Shown one piece after another: positions 52,215-61,904 of a stretch of 64,000 nucleotides of DNA; positions within the stretch are counted from its first letter, which is position 1, and every line of letters starts with the position of its first letter. Source of the stretch: Natranaerobius thermophilus JW/NM-WN-LF (lineage in GTDB: Bacteria > Bacillota > Natranaerobiia > Natranaerobiales > Natranaerobiaceae); the NCBI RefSeq assembly GCF_000020005.1, contig NC_010718.1, positions 501,001 to 565,000 on the forward strand. Reading direction: 5' to 3'. Below the pieces are notes generated by a model that saw only the letters and a list, made by a program, of their open reading frames with translations, made no database searches and was not told the DNA's origin. The position numbers and the translations under genes are program-made.

Positions 52215-53573
52215 ATGTTTATAGATCGAGCGAAAATATACGTAAAAGGTGGAGATGGAGGCAATGGTATAGTTGCTTTTAGGCGCGAAAAATACGTGCC
52301 TGATGGTGGTCCCAGTGGTGGAGATGGCGGCAAAGGTGGAAACGTAATTTTGGAAGTCGACCCAGGACTCAAATCTCTAATGGATTATAAGTATAACATC
52401 CATATCAAAGGGAAACGAGGAGAACATGGTCAAGGGAGCAATCAACACGGAAAATCTGGTCAGGATAAAGTGATTAAAGTACCACCGGGTACAGTAGTGA
52501 AAGAGGCTACTTCAGGAAAAGTTTTAGCTGACTTAGTTCATGAACATGATAGCTACATAGCTGCTGAAGGTGGCCGAGGGGGAAGAGGGAATACCCGGTT
52601 TGCTAATCCCAAAAATAAAGCTCCCAGATTCAGTGAGGACGGCAAGCCAGGTGAAGAGAAATGGATTGTACTAGAGTTAAAGGTTATGGCAGAAGTGGGT
52701 TTAATTGGTTATCCCAATGTGGGTAAATCTACTTTATTAAGTCAAGTCACCAAGGCTAGTCCCAAAATTGACAGTTATCACTTTACCACCCTCAATCCCA
52801 ATTTGGGTGTAGTTGAATTAGAAGAGGGTAGTAGATTTGTCATGGCAGATATACCTGGTCTAATCGAAGGCGCTCATCAAGGAAGAGGATTAGGAGATCA
52901 ATTTTTAAGGCATATAGAAAGAACGAAAATGTTAATTCACGTGATTGATATTGCCTCTATCGAGGGTAGAGATCCTGTTTTAGATATCGAAACAATCAAT
53001 GAAGAATTAAAGGGTTATAATAGTAGGGTGATGGATAAACCTCAGGTGATCGCTGCTAATAAAATGGATTTAGGGGATCAGGCAGAAGAAAACCTCCAAA
53101 GATTGCTAGATAAAGTTAATTCAGACGAAATCCTGATACCTGAACAATACAAAAAAATCTTTCCTATCTCGGCTGCAACTGGAGAAGGGCTGAGGGAATT
53201 ATTAGATTTTGTGGCAGAAAAAGTAGCACAACTACCTGATACTCATGATACCTTCGATATTGACTTGGAACTACCTGAATCTGAAGAAAACACTGACACA
53301 GAACAAGAAGCTTTATTCACCATGTCTCAAGATGATAAAATTGAAGAAAAACCAAAATCAGATTTTGGGATCAGAAAAGAAGGAGATATTTTCATTGTTA
53401 AACATGAAAAATTAGAGAAAATATTAAACGAAATAGATGTTCATACAGAGAAGGGAAGGCATTACTTTCAGGCTAAAGTTGACGAGTTTGGATTGGAAGA
53501 AGCTTTAGTAGATAAAGGAATCAAACCAGGTGATACTGTCAAAATTGGTAATGTAGAATTTGAATATCAGTAA
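52215..53573 (+). CDS. obg: GTPase Obg (CgtA)
   Basis: 452 residues: Gly-rich Obg fold (1-158), G domain with GYPNVGKST, ADIPGLIEGAHQGRGLG and ANKMD, then a C-terminal OCT domain (FGIRKEGDIFIVKHEKLEKI). Between G and OCT domains there is an acidic linker (about 345-375). It acts in 50S maturation and stress response. ATG 52215 follows GAAGGGG. Confidence 0.96.
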   Translation: MFIDRAKIYVKGGDGGNGIVAFRREKYVPDGGPSGGDGGKGGNVILEVDPGLKSLMDYKYNIHIKGKRGEHGQGSNQHGKSGQDKVIKVPPGTVVKEATSGKVLADLVHEHDSYIAAEGGRGGRGNTRFANPKNKAPRFSEDGKPGEEKWIVLELKVMAEVGLIGYPNVGKSTLLSQVTKASPKIDSYHFTTLNPNLGVVELEEGSRFVMADIPGLIEGAHQGRGLGDQFLRHIERTKMLIHVIDIASIEGRDPVLDIETINEELKGYNSRVMDKPQVIAANKMDLGDQAEENLQRLLDKVNSDEILIPEQYKKIFPISAATGEGLRELLDFVAEKVAQLPDTHDTFDIDLELPESEENTDTEQEALFTMSQDDKIEEKPKSDFGIRKEGDIFIVKHEKLEKILNEIDVHTEKGRHYFQAKVDEFGLEEALVDKGIKPGDTVKIGNVEFEYQ

Positions 53574-53621
53574 TTAAACTAGTTAACTTAAATTATCTGT
53601 TATAGAGTGGGGGAGTTATAT

Positions 53622-54254
53622 ATGGAAAATAATACTTTTAACGCAAGCAGGATTGCAATTATGGGTGGCACCTTTGACCCTATACATTTAGGTCATTTAA
53701 TGGTAGCAGAAGAAGCACGTCAGAAGTTCTCTCTAGACAAGGTCATTTTTGTCCCTGTGGGTATACCTCCCCATAAATCTGCGGAAAATATCACGCCATC
53801 TTATCACAGATATATGATGACATTACTAGCGACAAATAATCATCCCCATTTTTTCGTTAGTAATTTTGAAATAGATCGAAATCAGCCCTCTTATTCCATT
53901 GAAACACTGAGATATTTTCGTGACTTATATGATAGTGAGACTTCTTTATACTTTATCACAGGGACTGATACTATTTTGGATATATTAACATGGAAAGATT
54001 ATCATGAATTACCCCAGTTATGTGACTTTATTTGTGCAACCAGGCCAAATTTTTCTGTCGAAGAACTGGAAACCAGAGTATATCGCTATTTTCCTGAATT
54101 AAAACCCCATGTTCACTATCTCCAAATACCTTTAATAGAAATTTCTTCAACTGAAATCAGAAATAAAAGATTTAATGAACAAGATATTACCTTCATGGTG
54201 CCAGAAACTGTTGAAAATTATATTTTAAAAGAAAATTTATTTAAAGGGGACTGA
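53622..54254 (+). CDS. nadD: Nicotinate-nucleotide adenylyltransferase
   Basis: 210 residues; nucleotidylyltransferase motif GGTFDPIHLGHL and ISSTEIR. Makes nicotinate adenine dinucleotide in NAD synthesis. ATG 53622 follows GTGGGGGAG; GTG/ATG starts further up precede the SD. Followed by yqeK as in most Firmicutes. Confidence 0.94.
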   Translation: MENNTFNASRIAIMGGTFDPIHLGHLMVAEEARQKFSLDKVIFVPVGIPPHKSAENITPSYHRYMMTLLATNNHPHFFVSNFEIDRNQPSYSIETLRYFRDLYDSETSLYFITGTDTILDILTWKDYHELPQLCDFICATRPNFSVEELETRVYRYFPELKPHVHYLQIPLIEISSTEIRNKRFNEQDITFMVPETVENYILKENLFKGD

Positions 54255-54273
54255 TTAGGAGGTAAAATAGTAA

Positions 54274-54873
54274 ATGGACTATAATAGTATATACAATTAT
54301 TATAATGATCAATTACAAAAAATACTGACACCTGCCAGGTATACCCACTCTATGAGAGTTGTTCAGACTTCCTTAAAATTAGCTCCTAAATTTGATGCAG
54401 ATTATCAAAAAACTGCTTTGGCTGCTTTAGTTCACGACCGTGGTAAAGAGATCGGGGTTAACCAATTGATTAAAATTGCGGAACAAGCAGGGTTAATCTT
54501 AGATGAAGCAGAAACATCTCATCCGGGATTACTTCACGGACCAGTAGGCGCCTACCTCCTTAAACAAGAAGGTAAAATAAATGATGAAGACATTTTACAG
54601 GCTGTGCGCTTCCATACCACAGGACGGCCTGGCATGAGCTCGATAGAAAAAGCTGTTTTTTTAGCAGATTTGATAGAGCCAGGTCGTGACTATCCTAATG
54701 TGGATATATTGAGAAAACTCAGTTTTAATGAACCTTATCTAGGATTAGTAAAAGCCCTTGATTGGACCCTGGAATACCTAATGAGAATGGGCTGGGTAAT
54801 TCATCCTTTAACAGTAAAGACTAGGAACTATTATCTCCAAAAAAGAGGCACTACCAGATCTCTAAAGATTTAG
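54274..54873 (+). CDS. yqeK: YqeK family HD-domain hydrolase (Ap4A hydrolase type)
   Basis: 199 residues. HD metal-site residues include YTHSMRV and LVHDRGKEI, with later LLHGPVGAYLL and FHTTGRPGM. Characterised YqeK proteins cleave diadenosine tetraphosphate to ADP. It lies 19 bases after nadD. Confidence 0.9.
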   Translation: MDYNSIYNYYNDQLQKILTPARYTHSMRVVQTSLKLAPKFDADYQKTALAALVHDRGKEIGVNQLIKIAEQAGLILDEAETSHPGLLHGPVGAYLLKQEGKINDEDILQAVRFHTTGRPGMSSIEKAVFLADLIEPGRDYPNVDILRKLSFNEPYLGLVKALDWTLEYLMRMGWVIHPLTVKTRNYYLQKRGTTRSLKI

Positions 54874-54934
54874 AATCGGGTTGTTCCCAAGAAGATTTTA
54901 TGCTTAAAAGCAAATAACTTTGGGGGGCCAAGTT

Positions 54935-56143
54935 ATGGAGAATTTAGATAAGTATCGTAAATCTAATAATAGAAGGAAGAAGCGACGCAAGCGAACGAAA
55001 ATAAAAAAGAATAGGTTAGTAGCTGTTTTGGTTTTGGTGATTTTATTTTTCTTTGCAGGTTTTGTTTCCAGATATCTGTTAATTGGCAGTACTTTAAAAA
55101 CAGAGGCTAATTGGGTTACTGCTTTGGCTTCCCAGGATACACAGGAATATGACAATACCATGATTAGTGTAATAAATCGAGAAAATAATTTATTAGAATA
55201 CGTAGTCATTATTAACCAACAGCAAGCAGAATCGGACTTCCAAGAACCAAAAGACTTAAATTTGCTCTTTGTTCCCGGTGAAACTTATTTAGATACACCT
55301 GGTAATGACATTGAAACTTATATGGAAAGCTATCACGATGGTGTGGGAAAATTATTACAAACAACAAAAGAGTACTTTGGGATTTCCATACATAATTTTA
55401 TTCAAGTAGATCAACGCACTTTTGAACATTTGAATCACCAATTAGAATTAGAGCAACAAATTGAATTAGAAGAATTGGGTTATAAGTTTCTAGATAGTGG
55501 ACTTGAGAGAGATGAATTCCAAACTAAGTTTAATGATACCATGGAATCGCTAGTATCCTTTTATTTACAAGTAAGAAATGAACTCGGGCTTTTTAACAGA
55601 CCAGCTATTCGTTCATATGTAGGTGATAAGGTTGAAACTAATTTAACATGGGAAGAACTTACAGAATACATTGAACTATACAATAATGCATTTGAAAATG
55701 AAGCTTTTAATCTTTACACAATACCGGGAGAACGAGATCAGGTAAATGATCATGAGTATTTGGTACTTGATAACGATGACTTGGGAATCATGGTTGAACA
55801 GTACTTTTCCGGAGAAGTTGGGTCTATCCCCCAAGAAGATATAACAGTTGAAATTTTAAATGGTTGTGGCATAGATGGAGCTGCAACTGATCTTAAAAGT
55901 GAATTAGAAGATCAGGGCTTCCAAGTAGTTAGGATAGGTAATGCAGACCACTTTGAATATCAATCATCTCAAGTAATAGCTAGAACGGATTTAATAGAAG
56001 CAGCTAAGGAAGTGGCGTTAGAGATTTCTGGAGCAGATTTATTGCATGACCAACAAGATGATCCAGAAGCTCAAGTAACTGTAATAATAGGAGAAAATTA
56101 TGTTCAAAACAACTCTGAAGAAAAGGAAAACAACTTTGAATAG
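54935..56143 (+). CDS. LCP-like/LytR C-terminal domain protein with degenerate catalytic region
   Basis: 402 residues. Very basic N-terminus (about 5-25), one membrane segment (about 29-48), an LCP-like extracellular domain (about 65-270) and a LytR_C domain (about 305-395, DITVEILNGCGIDGAATDL). LCP enzymes attach wall polymers to peptidoglycan using conserved Arg/Asp residues. Here the usual IPRDT motif reads VPGETYLD and the GxDxR motif is not visible, suggesting loss of transferase activity. ATG 54935 follows GGGGGGCC. Confidence 0.75.
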   Translation: MENLDKYRKSNNRRKKRRKRTKIKKNRLVAVLVLVILFFFAGFVSRYLLIGSTLKTEANWVTALASQDTQEYDNTMISVINRENNLLEYVVIINQQQAESDFQEPKDLNLLFVPGETYLDTPGNDIETYMESYHDGVGKLLQTTKEYFGISIHNFIQVDQRTFEHLNHQLELEQQIELEELGYKFLDSGLERDEFQTKFNDTMESLVSFYLQVRNELGLFNRPAIRSYVGDKVETNLTWEELTEYIELYNNAFENEAFNLYTIPGERDQVNDHEYLVLDNDDLGIMVEQYFSGEVGSIPQEDITVEILNGCGIDGAATDLKSELEDQGFQVVRIGNADHFEYQSSQVIARTDLIEAAKEVALEISGADLLHDQQDDPEAQVTVIIGENYVQNNSEEKENNFE

Positions 56144-56154
56144 GAGGGATCTAT

Positions 56155-56499
56155 TTGCAAGATTCTCTGCAATTAGCAAAAAACATAGCTAAAAAATTAG
56201 ATGACAAGAAGGGAAAGGATATTGTACTTCTAAAAGTCAAGGATATCACCTTGATTGCTGATTATTTTGTGATTGTTACGGGAACTAGTACTACTCATAT
56301 TCAATCCCTGGCGGAGAACCTGATTTCTTCATTGAAGGAAGAGGATGATTTTTCACCCTTACACAAAGAGGGCTTGGCAGAAGGGAATTGGATTTTGTTA
56401 GATTACGATTCTGTGTTAGTGCATATTTTCTTAGAGGATACAAGAGAGTTTTACAATTTGGAAAGACTATGGGGAGAAGCTGAAGAAATTACTCTTTAA
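56155..56499 (+). CDS. rsfS: Ribosomal silencing factor RsfS
   Basis: 114 residues; KDIVLLKVKDITLIADYFVIVTGTS is the family core (in parts: ADYFVIVTG), ending with DTREFYNLERLWGEA. Binds L14 and blocks subunit joining when nutrients are scarce. TTG 56155 is behind GGAGGGAT, 11 bases after the upstream gene. Confidence 0.94.
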   Translation: MQDSLQLAKNIAKKLDDKKGKDIVLLKVKDITLIADYFVIVTGTSTTHIQSLAENLISSLKEEDDFSPLHKEGLAEGNWILLDYDSVLVHIFLEDTREFYNLERLWGEAEEITL

Positions 56500-56505
56500 A
56501 TATGT

Positions 56506-56534
56506 TTGACATGAAAGTTAGAATTTTATATAAT
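56506..56534 (+). promoter_or_regulatory. Consensus promoter of leuS
   Basis: TTGACA (56506-56511), 17-base spacer, TATAAT (56529-56534), both boxes perfect. Confidence 0.88.
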
Positions 56535-56569
56535 TTTATCAAACTAAAAACTCAGAATTTTAAAGGCAA

Positions 56570-56792
56570 TGAAAGAGAGTAGTAATCGAGAGCAGGATTA
56601 CAGCGAGCCGGTGGTTGGTGTGAACCGGTATCCGACTTCGATGAACTCGCTCTGGAGCTGTGAGGTGAACGGTAAAACCAAGTAACTGATCCGGCTAATT
56701 TAGCCGTTACCTAAAAGAGTGGGCCAATTAGGCCAAATTGGGTGGTACCACGGGAATAACTTCTCGTCCCTTAAGGGAGAGAAGTTTTTTTA
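56570..56792 (+). promoter_or_regulatory. T-box riboswitch of leuS (leucine CUC specifier)
   Basis: Stem I region begins near GAAAGAGAGTAG; the specifier CTC (56646-56648, in GAACTCGC) encodes Leu. The T-box sequence TGGGTGGTACCACGGG is at 56739-56754; its variable base T would pair with discriminator A of tRNA-Leu. Uncharged tRNA-Leu stabilises the antiterminator so leuS is transcribed when leucine is short. The competing terminator follows. Confidence 0.93.
56758..56791 (+). terminator. T-box-controlled terminator
   Basis: AACTTCTCgTCCCT / AGGGAGAGAAGTT with one bulged G, followed by a run of seven or more Ts. Confidence 0.9.
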
Positions 56793-56855
56793 TTTCTCCT
56801 AGAATTTAAACGATAAATGTAGTTAGCCACAAAAACAAAGTGAGGAGGGTTAACC

Positions 56856-59336
56856 ATGAAAGAGTATCAGCCACAAAAAATTGAATCTAAATGGCAAAAA
56901 CGTTGGCAAGATGAAATTTCCTATGAAACCGAAGTTGACCATAATAAAGACAAATATTATGTACTAGAGATGTTTCCTTATCCTTCTGGGAAACTTCATA
57001 TGGGTCATATGAGGGTGTATTCAATTGGAGATGTGCTAGCCCGGTTTCAACGTATGAGAGGTTATAATGTACTCCATCCTATGGGCTGGGATGCCTTTGG
57101 TTTACCAGCGGAAAATGCGGCTATTGAAAATCAAGATTTGCCATCAAGATGGACCTACGCCAATATTGATAATATGAAAGATCAGTTACAAGCTCTTGGA
57201 ACTAGTTACGATTGGAAACGGGAAGTATCCACCTGTTCTCCCGATTACTATAAATGGACTCAGTGGATGTTTTTACAATTGTATAAAAATGGCCTAGCCT
57301 ATAAGAAGAAAGCACCCGTTAATTGGTGCCCAGAGTGTGAAACAGTATTGGCCAATGAACAGGTAGAAAATGGAGCTTGCTGGCGTTGTGATAGTATGGT
57401 AGAGCAAAAACAATTGTCTCAGTGGTTTTTTAAGATCACGGAATATGCCGATCGCTTGGATCAAGATTTAGAGCTGTTGGAAGAATGGCCTGATCGGGTT
57501 AAGACAATGCAAAAAAATTGGATTGGCAAAAGTCAAGGAACTGAAATTGACTTTCCGGTAAAAGGTTCTCGAGAAAAAATCAGGGCATTTACTACTCGTC
57601 CTGATACCATTTTTGGAGCTACTTACATGGTGCTTGCTCCGGAGCACCCTATGACAGAGCAATTGGTTCAAGGTACCGATCAAGAGAAGGAAGTTATGGA
57701 CTTTATCAAAGGAGTCCACGAAATGGGGAAAGAAGCCAGGGAAGCAGAAGATCTTGAAAAAGAAGGCGTCTTCACTGGCAGATGGGCTATTAATCCCTTA
57801 AATGGTGAAGAGATCCCTATTTTGGTAGGTAATTACGTATTAATGGAATATGGAACTGGTGCTATTATGGCAGTTCCAGCTCACGATCAGAGGGACTTCC
57901 AATTTGCTCACAAATATAATCTACCAATAAAGGAAGTAGTTACACCCCCAGAGGGAGAGGGTAAAACAGAGTCAGAAACTCATGACGAGCTCAAAAAAGC
58001 TTATACAGATCATGGTATTTTAATAAATTCTCCGGGATACAATGGCATGACATCTGAGCAAGCTATTGAACAGATTACCAGAGACATAGAAAATAAAGGG
58101 ATTGGAGCAGGTGTGACAACTTATCGGTTGAGAGATTGGCTAGTCTCTAGGCAGAGATACTGGGGAGCGCCAATACCCGTTCTTTACTGTGATCAATGCG
58201 GAATTCTACCAGTCCCGGAAGATGAGTTGCCTGTTCAGCTACCTGAAGATGTGGACTTTAGTCAGGGAAGTCGTAATGTACTGGCAGCTAGACAGGATTT
58301 TGTTGAAACTAGTTGTCCCCAGTGCGGAGGTTCAGCCCAGAGGGAAACCGACACTATGGATACCTTTGTTTGTTCTTCATGGTACTTCTTAAGGTATACT
58401 ACCCCCTGGGATAATGAAGTTCCTTTCCGTCAAGAAGATGTAAATTACTGGATGCCTGTAGACCAGTATATCGGTGGGATAGAACACGCTGTACTTCATC
58501 TACTTTATGCCAGATTTTTTACTAAGGTAATGTATGATCAGGGCTATACTAATTTCAAAGAACCCTTTTCACGTTTGTTAGCCCAAGGAATGGTCAATAA
58601 AGATGGAGCCAAGATGAGTAAATCAAAGGGCAATGTGGTATCACCTGATGAAATACTACGGACCTACGGAGCAGATACAGGTAGACTATTTATATTGTTT
58701 GCAGCTCCACCTGAAAAAGATCTAGACTGGAATGATGAAGGTGTGGAAGGTTGTTATCGCTTTCTACAAAGATTGTATCGATTGGTTAATGACAACCAAA
58801 ACTTAGTGGATCTGCAATTGGATGATACAAAGTTTACCAAAGAGGATAAAGAATATCATCGCTTGATTCATAAAACAATTAAGAAGGTTACTGACGATAT
58901 TTCTGAGAGACATAACTTCAATACAGCTATTAGCGCTATTATGGAATTAACAAATGCCAGCAGTAAATATAAAGAACAAAAAGAGGTTAACGAATCATTA
59001 CTGCGTACTGGTTTGGAAACTATCGTGATGTTGCTGGCTCCCTTTACCCCTCATATAGCAGAAGAATTATGGGAAACTTTAGGTTACCAAGATAGTGTAC
59101 ACAAATTGAATTGGCCTAGCTATGACGAAAAAGCAATGGTTGCTGAAGAAGCGGAGATGGTTGTTCAAGTAAATGGAAAAGTTAGGGATCATCTAACAGT
59201 ACCTGCAGATTCCAGTGAAGAAACAATTAAAGAAAAGGCGTTGGAAAGAGAAAAAGTTCAAAAATATATATCAGGAGCTGAGATCAAAAAGGTAATTGTG
59301 ATTCCCCAAAAATTGGTAAATATTGTTTGCAAATAA
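56856..59336 (+). CDS. leuS: Leucyl-tRNA synthetase
   Basis: 826-residue class I synthetase. HIGH-type motif [14 protein letters not shown], zinc-like [15 protein letters not shown]1 editing domain ([20 protein letters not shown] in parts: [11 protein letters not shown]), KMSKSKGN and C-terminal anticodon-binding region. ATG 56856 follows GAGGAGGG. Controlled by the T-box upstream, terminated by a strong hairpin. Confidence 0.97.
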   Translation: MKEYQPQKIESKWQKRWQDEISYETEVDHNKDKYYVLEMFPYPSGKLHMGHMRVYSIGDVLARFQRMRGYNVLHPMGWDAFGLPAENAAIENQDLPSRWTYANIDNMKDQLQALGTSYDWKREVSTCSPDYYKWTQWMFLQLYKNGLAYKKKAPVNWCPECETVLANEQVENGACWRCDSMVEQKQLSQWFFKITEYADRLDQDLELLEEWPDRVKTMQKNWIGKSQGTEIDFPVKGSREKIRAFTTRPDTIFGATYMVLAPEHPMTEQLVQGTDQEKEVMDFIKGVHEMGKEAREAEDLEKEGVFTGRWAINPLNGEEIPILVGNYVLMEYGTGAIMAVPAHDQRDFQFAHKYNLPIKEVVTPPEGEGKTESETHDELKKAYTDHGILINSPGYNGMTSEQAIEQITRDIENKGIGAGVTTYRLRDWLVSRQRYWGAPIPVLYCDQCGILPVPEDELPVQLPEDVDFSQGSRNVLAARQDFVETSCPQCGGSAQRETDTMDTFVCSSWYFLRYTTPWDNEVPFRQEDVNYWMPVDQYIGGIEHAVLHLLYARFFTKVMYDQGYTNFKEPFSRLLAQGMVNKDGAKMSKSKGNVVSPDEILRTYGADTGRLFILFAAPPEKDLDWNDEGVEGCYRFLQRLYRLVNDNQNLVDLQLDDTKFTKEDKEYHRLIHKTIKKVTDDISERHNFNTAISAIMELTNASSKYKEQKEVNESLLRTGLETIVMLLAPFTPHIAEELWETLGYQDSVHKLNWPSYDEKAMVAEEAEMVVQVNGKVRDHLTVPADSSEETIKEKALEREKVQKYISGAEIKKVIVIPQKLVNIVCK

Positions 59337-59373
59337 ATACAGAACTAAAATTATCTCCGTATTTTAATTAAAA

Positions 59374-59398
59374 GCGCACCCTTTGGTGCGCCTTTTTT
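59374..59398 (+). terminator. Terminator of leuS
   Basis: GCGCACC (59374-59380) / GGTGCGC (59385-59391), CTTT loop, then CTTTTTT. Confidence 0.88.
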
Positions 59399-59552
59399 AG
59401 TAATAGGATATTTAATTAATTAATAACTATCACATAAAAAAAGGTTATGGAATAATTGATATCGATTTGTTATAATTGTATTAGTGATAAAAGTATTCAT
59501 TAATTTTTATTCTTAACTCATTATTTTGAATTTTTATGCTTTAATTAGTGAC

Positions 59553-59575
59553 AGATGTAACAGCAAGATGTAACA
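59553..59575 (+). promoter_or_regulatory. Direct repeat upstream of the mini-Rnf operon (possible operator)
   Basis: AGATGTAACA occurs twice (59553-59562 and 59566-59575), spaced 13 bases start to start, 57 bases before the first gene. Tandem spacing fits a dimeric regulator site. TATAAT at 59471-59476 has no good -35. No regulator gene is adjacent. Confidence 0.35.
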
Positions 59576-59631
59576 ATTAAACCGCTTCTAGTATTAGCTG
59601 AATTTTATTAGATGGGAGGGAGAAAGGGAAT

Positions 59632-60486
59632 ATGAAAGAGAACAAGGGGTTTAAGCTCAAAAGACGTCAATTTATTCAGTCTATGGCTGGTACAGGCTTA
59701 TTAGCAGGTCTTAGCCTTTCAGCTCCGCGCATAGCTGAAGCTGGTGAAAATAACGGATCCGAGTATGCAATGATGGTTGACAAAACGGAATGCGTTGGTT
59801 GTAACGCTTGTACCAGGGTGTGTTCAGAAGCTTATGAATTGTCTGAAGGTATTTTAAGAACTGAGATCCACAGATTCAAAGATGATGAAGACGAAGAATA
59901 CTTTAAGAAAAATGCTTGTCTTCACTGTAATGAGGCTAGCTGTGTCATGGCTTGTCCTGCAGATGCAATTTATAAAGATGATTTGGGATTAACCCAAATT
60001 GATAACAGTATTTGTGTTAATTGTGGTTATTGCGTATCTGCTTGCCCTTACAACGCTATTAAGTATGATCGCAAAAAAGGTGTTAATGAGAAATGTACTT
60101 TATGTACTGAACTTATTAATGCTGGAAGTGAACCTTTGTGTAAGCAAGAATGTCCTGTAGATGCTATTTACTTTGGTACTAGAGAAGAAATGCTAGAGCT
60201 GGGACGAGAAAAAGTTTCCGATTTAAAAGACCAGGGATATGATAAAGCCATGTTATATGGTGATGATGAATTTGATGGTTTGGCAGTTTTAGGAGTTTTA
60301 CATGATGAGCCCCAAGAGTACGAGTTGCCAAAGGATCCTCAAATACCTATGCAATTAAGGGTATGGAATCAAATACCTTTTGCACCAGCCTTTTTAGTAG
60401 TAGGTGGGGCGGCTATGGTATTTAATTTCTTACATTCAAGAAAAACCAAAGCCGAATTAGAACAACCAGAAGAAGATGAAGAATAA
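59632..60486 (+). CDS. Tat-exported, membrane-anchored 4x[4Fe-4S] ferredoxin-like protein (HybA/NrfC type)
   Basis: 284 residues. Twin-arginine signal KRRQFIQ at residues 10-16 plus hydrophobic h-region; cleavage likely near AEAGE (about 37). Four cluster motifs: Cys54-57-60-64 (CVGCNACTRVC), CLHCNEASCVMAC, CVNCGYCVSAC, and CTLCTEL...CKQEC. This is the fold of HybA, DmsB and NrfC electron-transfer subunits. A C-terminal membrane helix (about 248-268) anchors it. No molybdoenzyme or hydrogenase catalytic subunit is encoded beside it; its partners are RnfC2 and RnfD2. ATG 59632 follows GGGAGGGAG. Confidence 0.88.
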   Translation: MKENKGFKLKRRQFIQSMAGTGLLAGLSLSAPRIAEAGENNGSEYAMMVDKTECVGCNACTRVCSEAYELSEGILRTEIHRFKDDEDEEYFKKNACLHCNEASCVMACPADAIYKDDLGLTQIDNSICVNCGYCVSACPYNAIKYDRKKGVNEKCTLCTELINAGSEPLCKQECPVDAIYFGTREEMLELGREKVSDLKDQGYDKAMLYGDDEFDGLAVLGVLHDEPQEYELPKDPQIPMQLRVWNQIPFAPAFLVVGGAAMVFNFLHSRKTKAELEQPEEDEE

Positions 60487-60519
60487 ATCTTAATTTTACT
60501 TAACTAGGGGGTGGAGAGT

Positions 60520-61836
60520 ATGGAAGCTAAAACTTTTCCGGGAGGAGCATATATACCTCATTATAAATTTACTGACGACAAGCCGATTGAGGACATGTCT
60601 ATTCCCGAAGAGATAGTAATTCCCTTAGCCCAGCATATTGGATCCCCATGTGAACCGCTGGTAAAAGTTGGTGATAGGGTTGAAGTTGGTCAAAAAATTG
60701 GTGATTCAGAGGAATATATTACCGCACCAGTACATGCCAGCGTTTCAGGAGAAGTTGTGGCTATAGAGGAAAGGCCGTTTTTTGAAGGGGATGAAGTTGA
60801 AAGCATTGTCATTAAGCCTGATAGTGAACAGCAGGAGTTTTCTTATGATGAGAAGAATATTGAAGATATGAGCTTAGATGATATGAAAGATAGAATTAGA
60901 GAAGCAGGAGTAGTAGGAATGGGTGGTGCAGCTTTCCCGACTTATGTAAACATCAATCAATCTAAGCCCATCGATAGTTTGTTGATCAATGGAGCTGAAT
61001 GTGAACCATTTCTAACATGCGATCATAGACAAATGGTCGAGCGCAGTGAGGAATTAGTTATCGGAGCAGAAATTCTAATGAATATTATAGGTGCCAAAAA
61101 ATGCTATTTTGGTATTGAAGAAAATAAACCTGATGCAATTGATGCAGTTTCCAAGCAAATCGAGGGTAAAGACGGTATGGAAGTTGTTCCTCTTAAGACA
61201 AAATATCCTCAAGGATATAAAGTTAATGTAATCCATGCATGCACCGGTCGAGATGTTCCTCGGGGAGTCAGATCCGCTGACTTAGGTTGTATAGTTAGAA
61301 ATGTAGGAACCACTATTGCTACCTATGAAGCCGTCAAATACGGTAAACCATTAATGGAACGAGTTGTAACTGTAAGTGGTTATAATATTCCTGAAGCTGG
61401 TAACTACAATATTAAAATTGGCACACCCGTTGAGCATGTTTTAAGAGAGTGTGGAGTAGATAACTTTGAAAATCAGAAGGTGATTCTTGGTGGGCCAATG
61501 ACTGGTACCGCTGTCAAAGATATCAGATCTTCAGTAGTAAAAAATAGCACAGGTTTATTACTATTTCCTGAAGATATGACCTGGGACTACACCGACTACA
61601 ATGAATGTGTCCGTTGTGGTAAATGTGTAGAACGATGTCCTGTTCATCTATATCCCAATAAGATAGGGATGTATGCTGAACACAAACAATACAGTAAAGC
61701 CGAGGAATGGGATATAATGGACTGTGGTGAGTGTGGTACATGTGTATACTTCTGTCCTGCTAACCGACCAATTTTAATGTGGATCCAGCAAGTTAAGCCC
61801 ACTGTTAAAAGGAGACAACGGCAACGAAGTAAATAG
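60520..61836 (+). CDS. Second RnfC homologue
   Basis: 438 residues, full length. Opening EAKTFPGGAYIPHYKF and HIGSPCEPLVKVGDRVEVGQ match RnfC, as do the nucleotide/FMN region GVVGMGGAAFPTYVN, NGAECEPFLTCDHR, and [4Fe-4S] motifs CVRCGKCVERCPVHLYP and CGECGTCVYFCPANRP. It is intact, clearly diverged from the RnfC at 21705, and lacks RnfG/E/A/B neighbours. ATG 60520 follows AGGGGGTGG. Cytoplasmic NAD(H)-reacting role is inferred from the family. Confidence 0.9.
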   Translation: MEAKTFPGGAYIPHYKFTDDKPIEDMSIPEEIVIPLAQHIGSPCEPLVKVGDRVEVGQKIGDSEEYITAPVHASVSGEVVAIEERPFFEGDEVESIVIKPDSEQQEFSYDEKNIEDMSLDDMKDRIREAGVVGMGGAAFPTYVNINQSKPIDSLLINGAECEPFLTCDHRQMVERSEELVIGAEILMNIIGAKKCYFGIEENKPDAIDAVSKQIEGKDGMEVVPLKTKYPQGYKVNVIHACTGRDVPRGVRSADLGCIVRNVGTTIATYEAVKYGKPLMERVVTVSGYNIPEAGNYNIKIGTPVEHVLRECGVDNFENQKVILGGPMTGTAVKDIRSSVVKNSTGLLLFPEDMTWDYTDYNECVRCGKCVERCPVHLYPNKIGMYAEHKQYSKAEEWDIMDCGECGTCVYFCPANRPILMWIQQVKPTVKRRQRQRSK

Positions 61837-61904
61837 ATTAGAAGTTAGAACCTGAGTATTGTGAAGAAATCGTGTTGTAATTTTTGGAGAAGGGGGAATC
61901 CACA

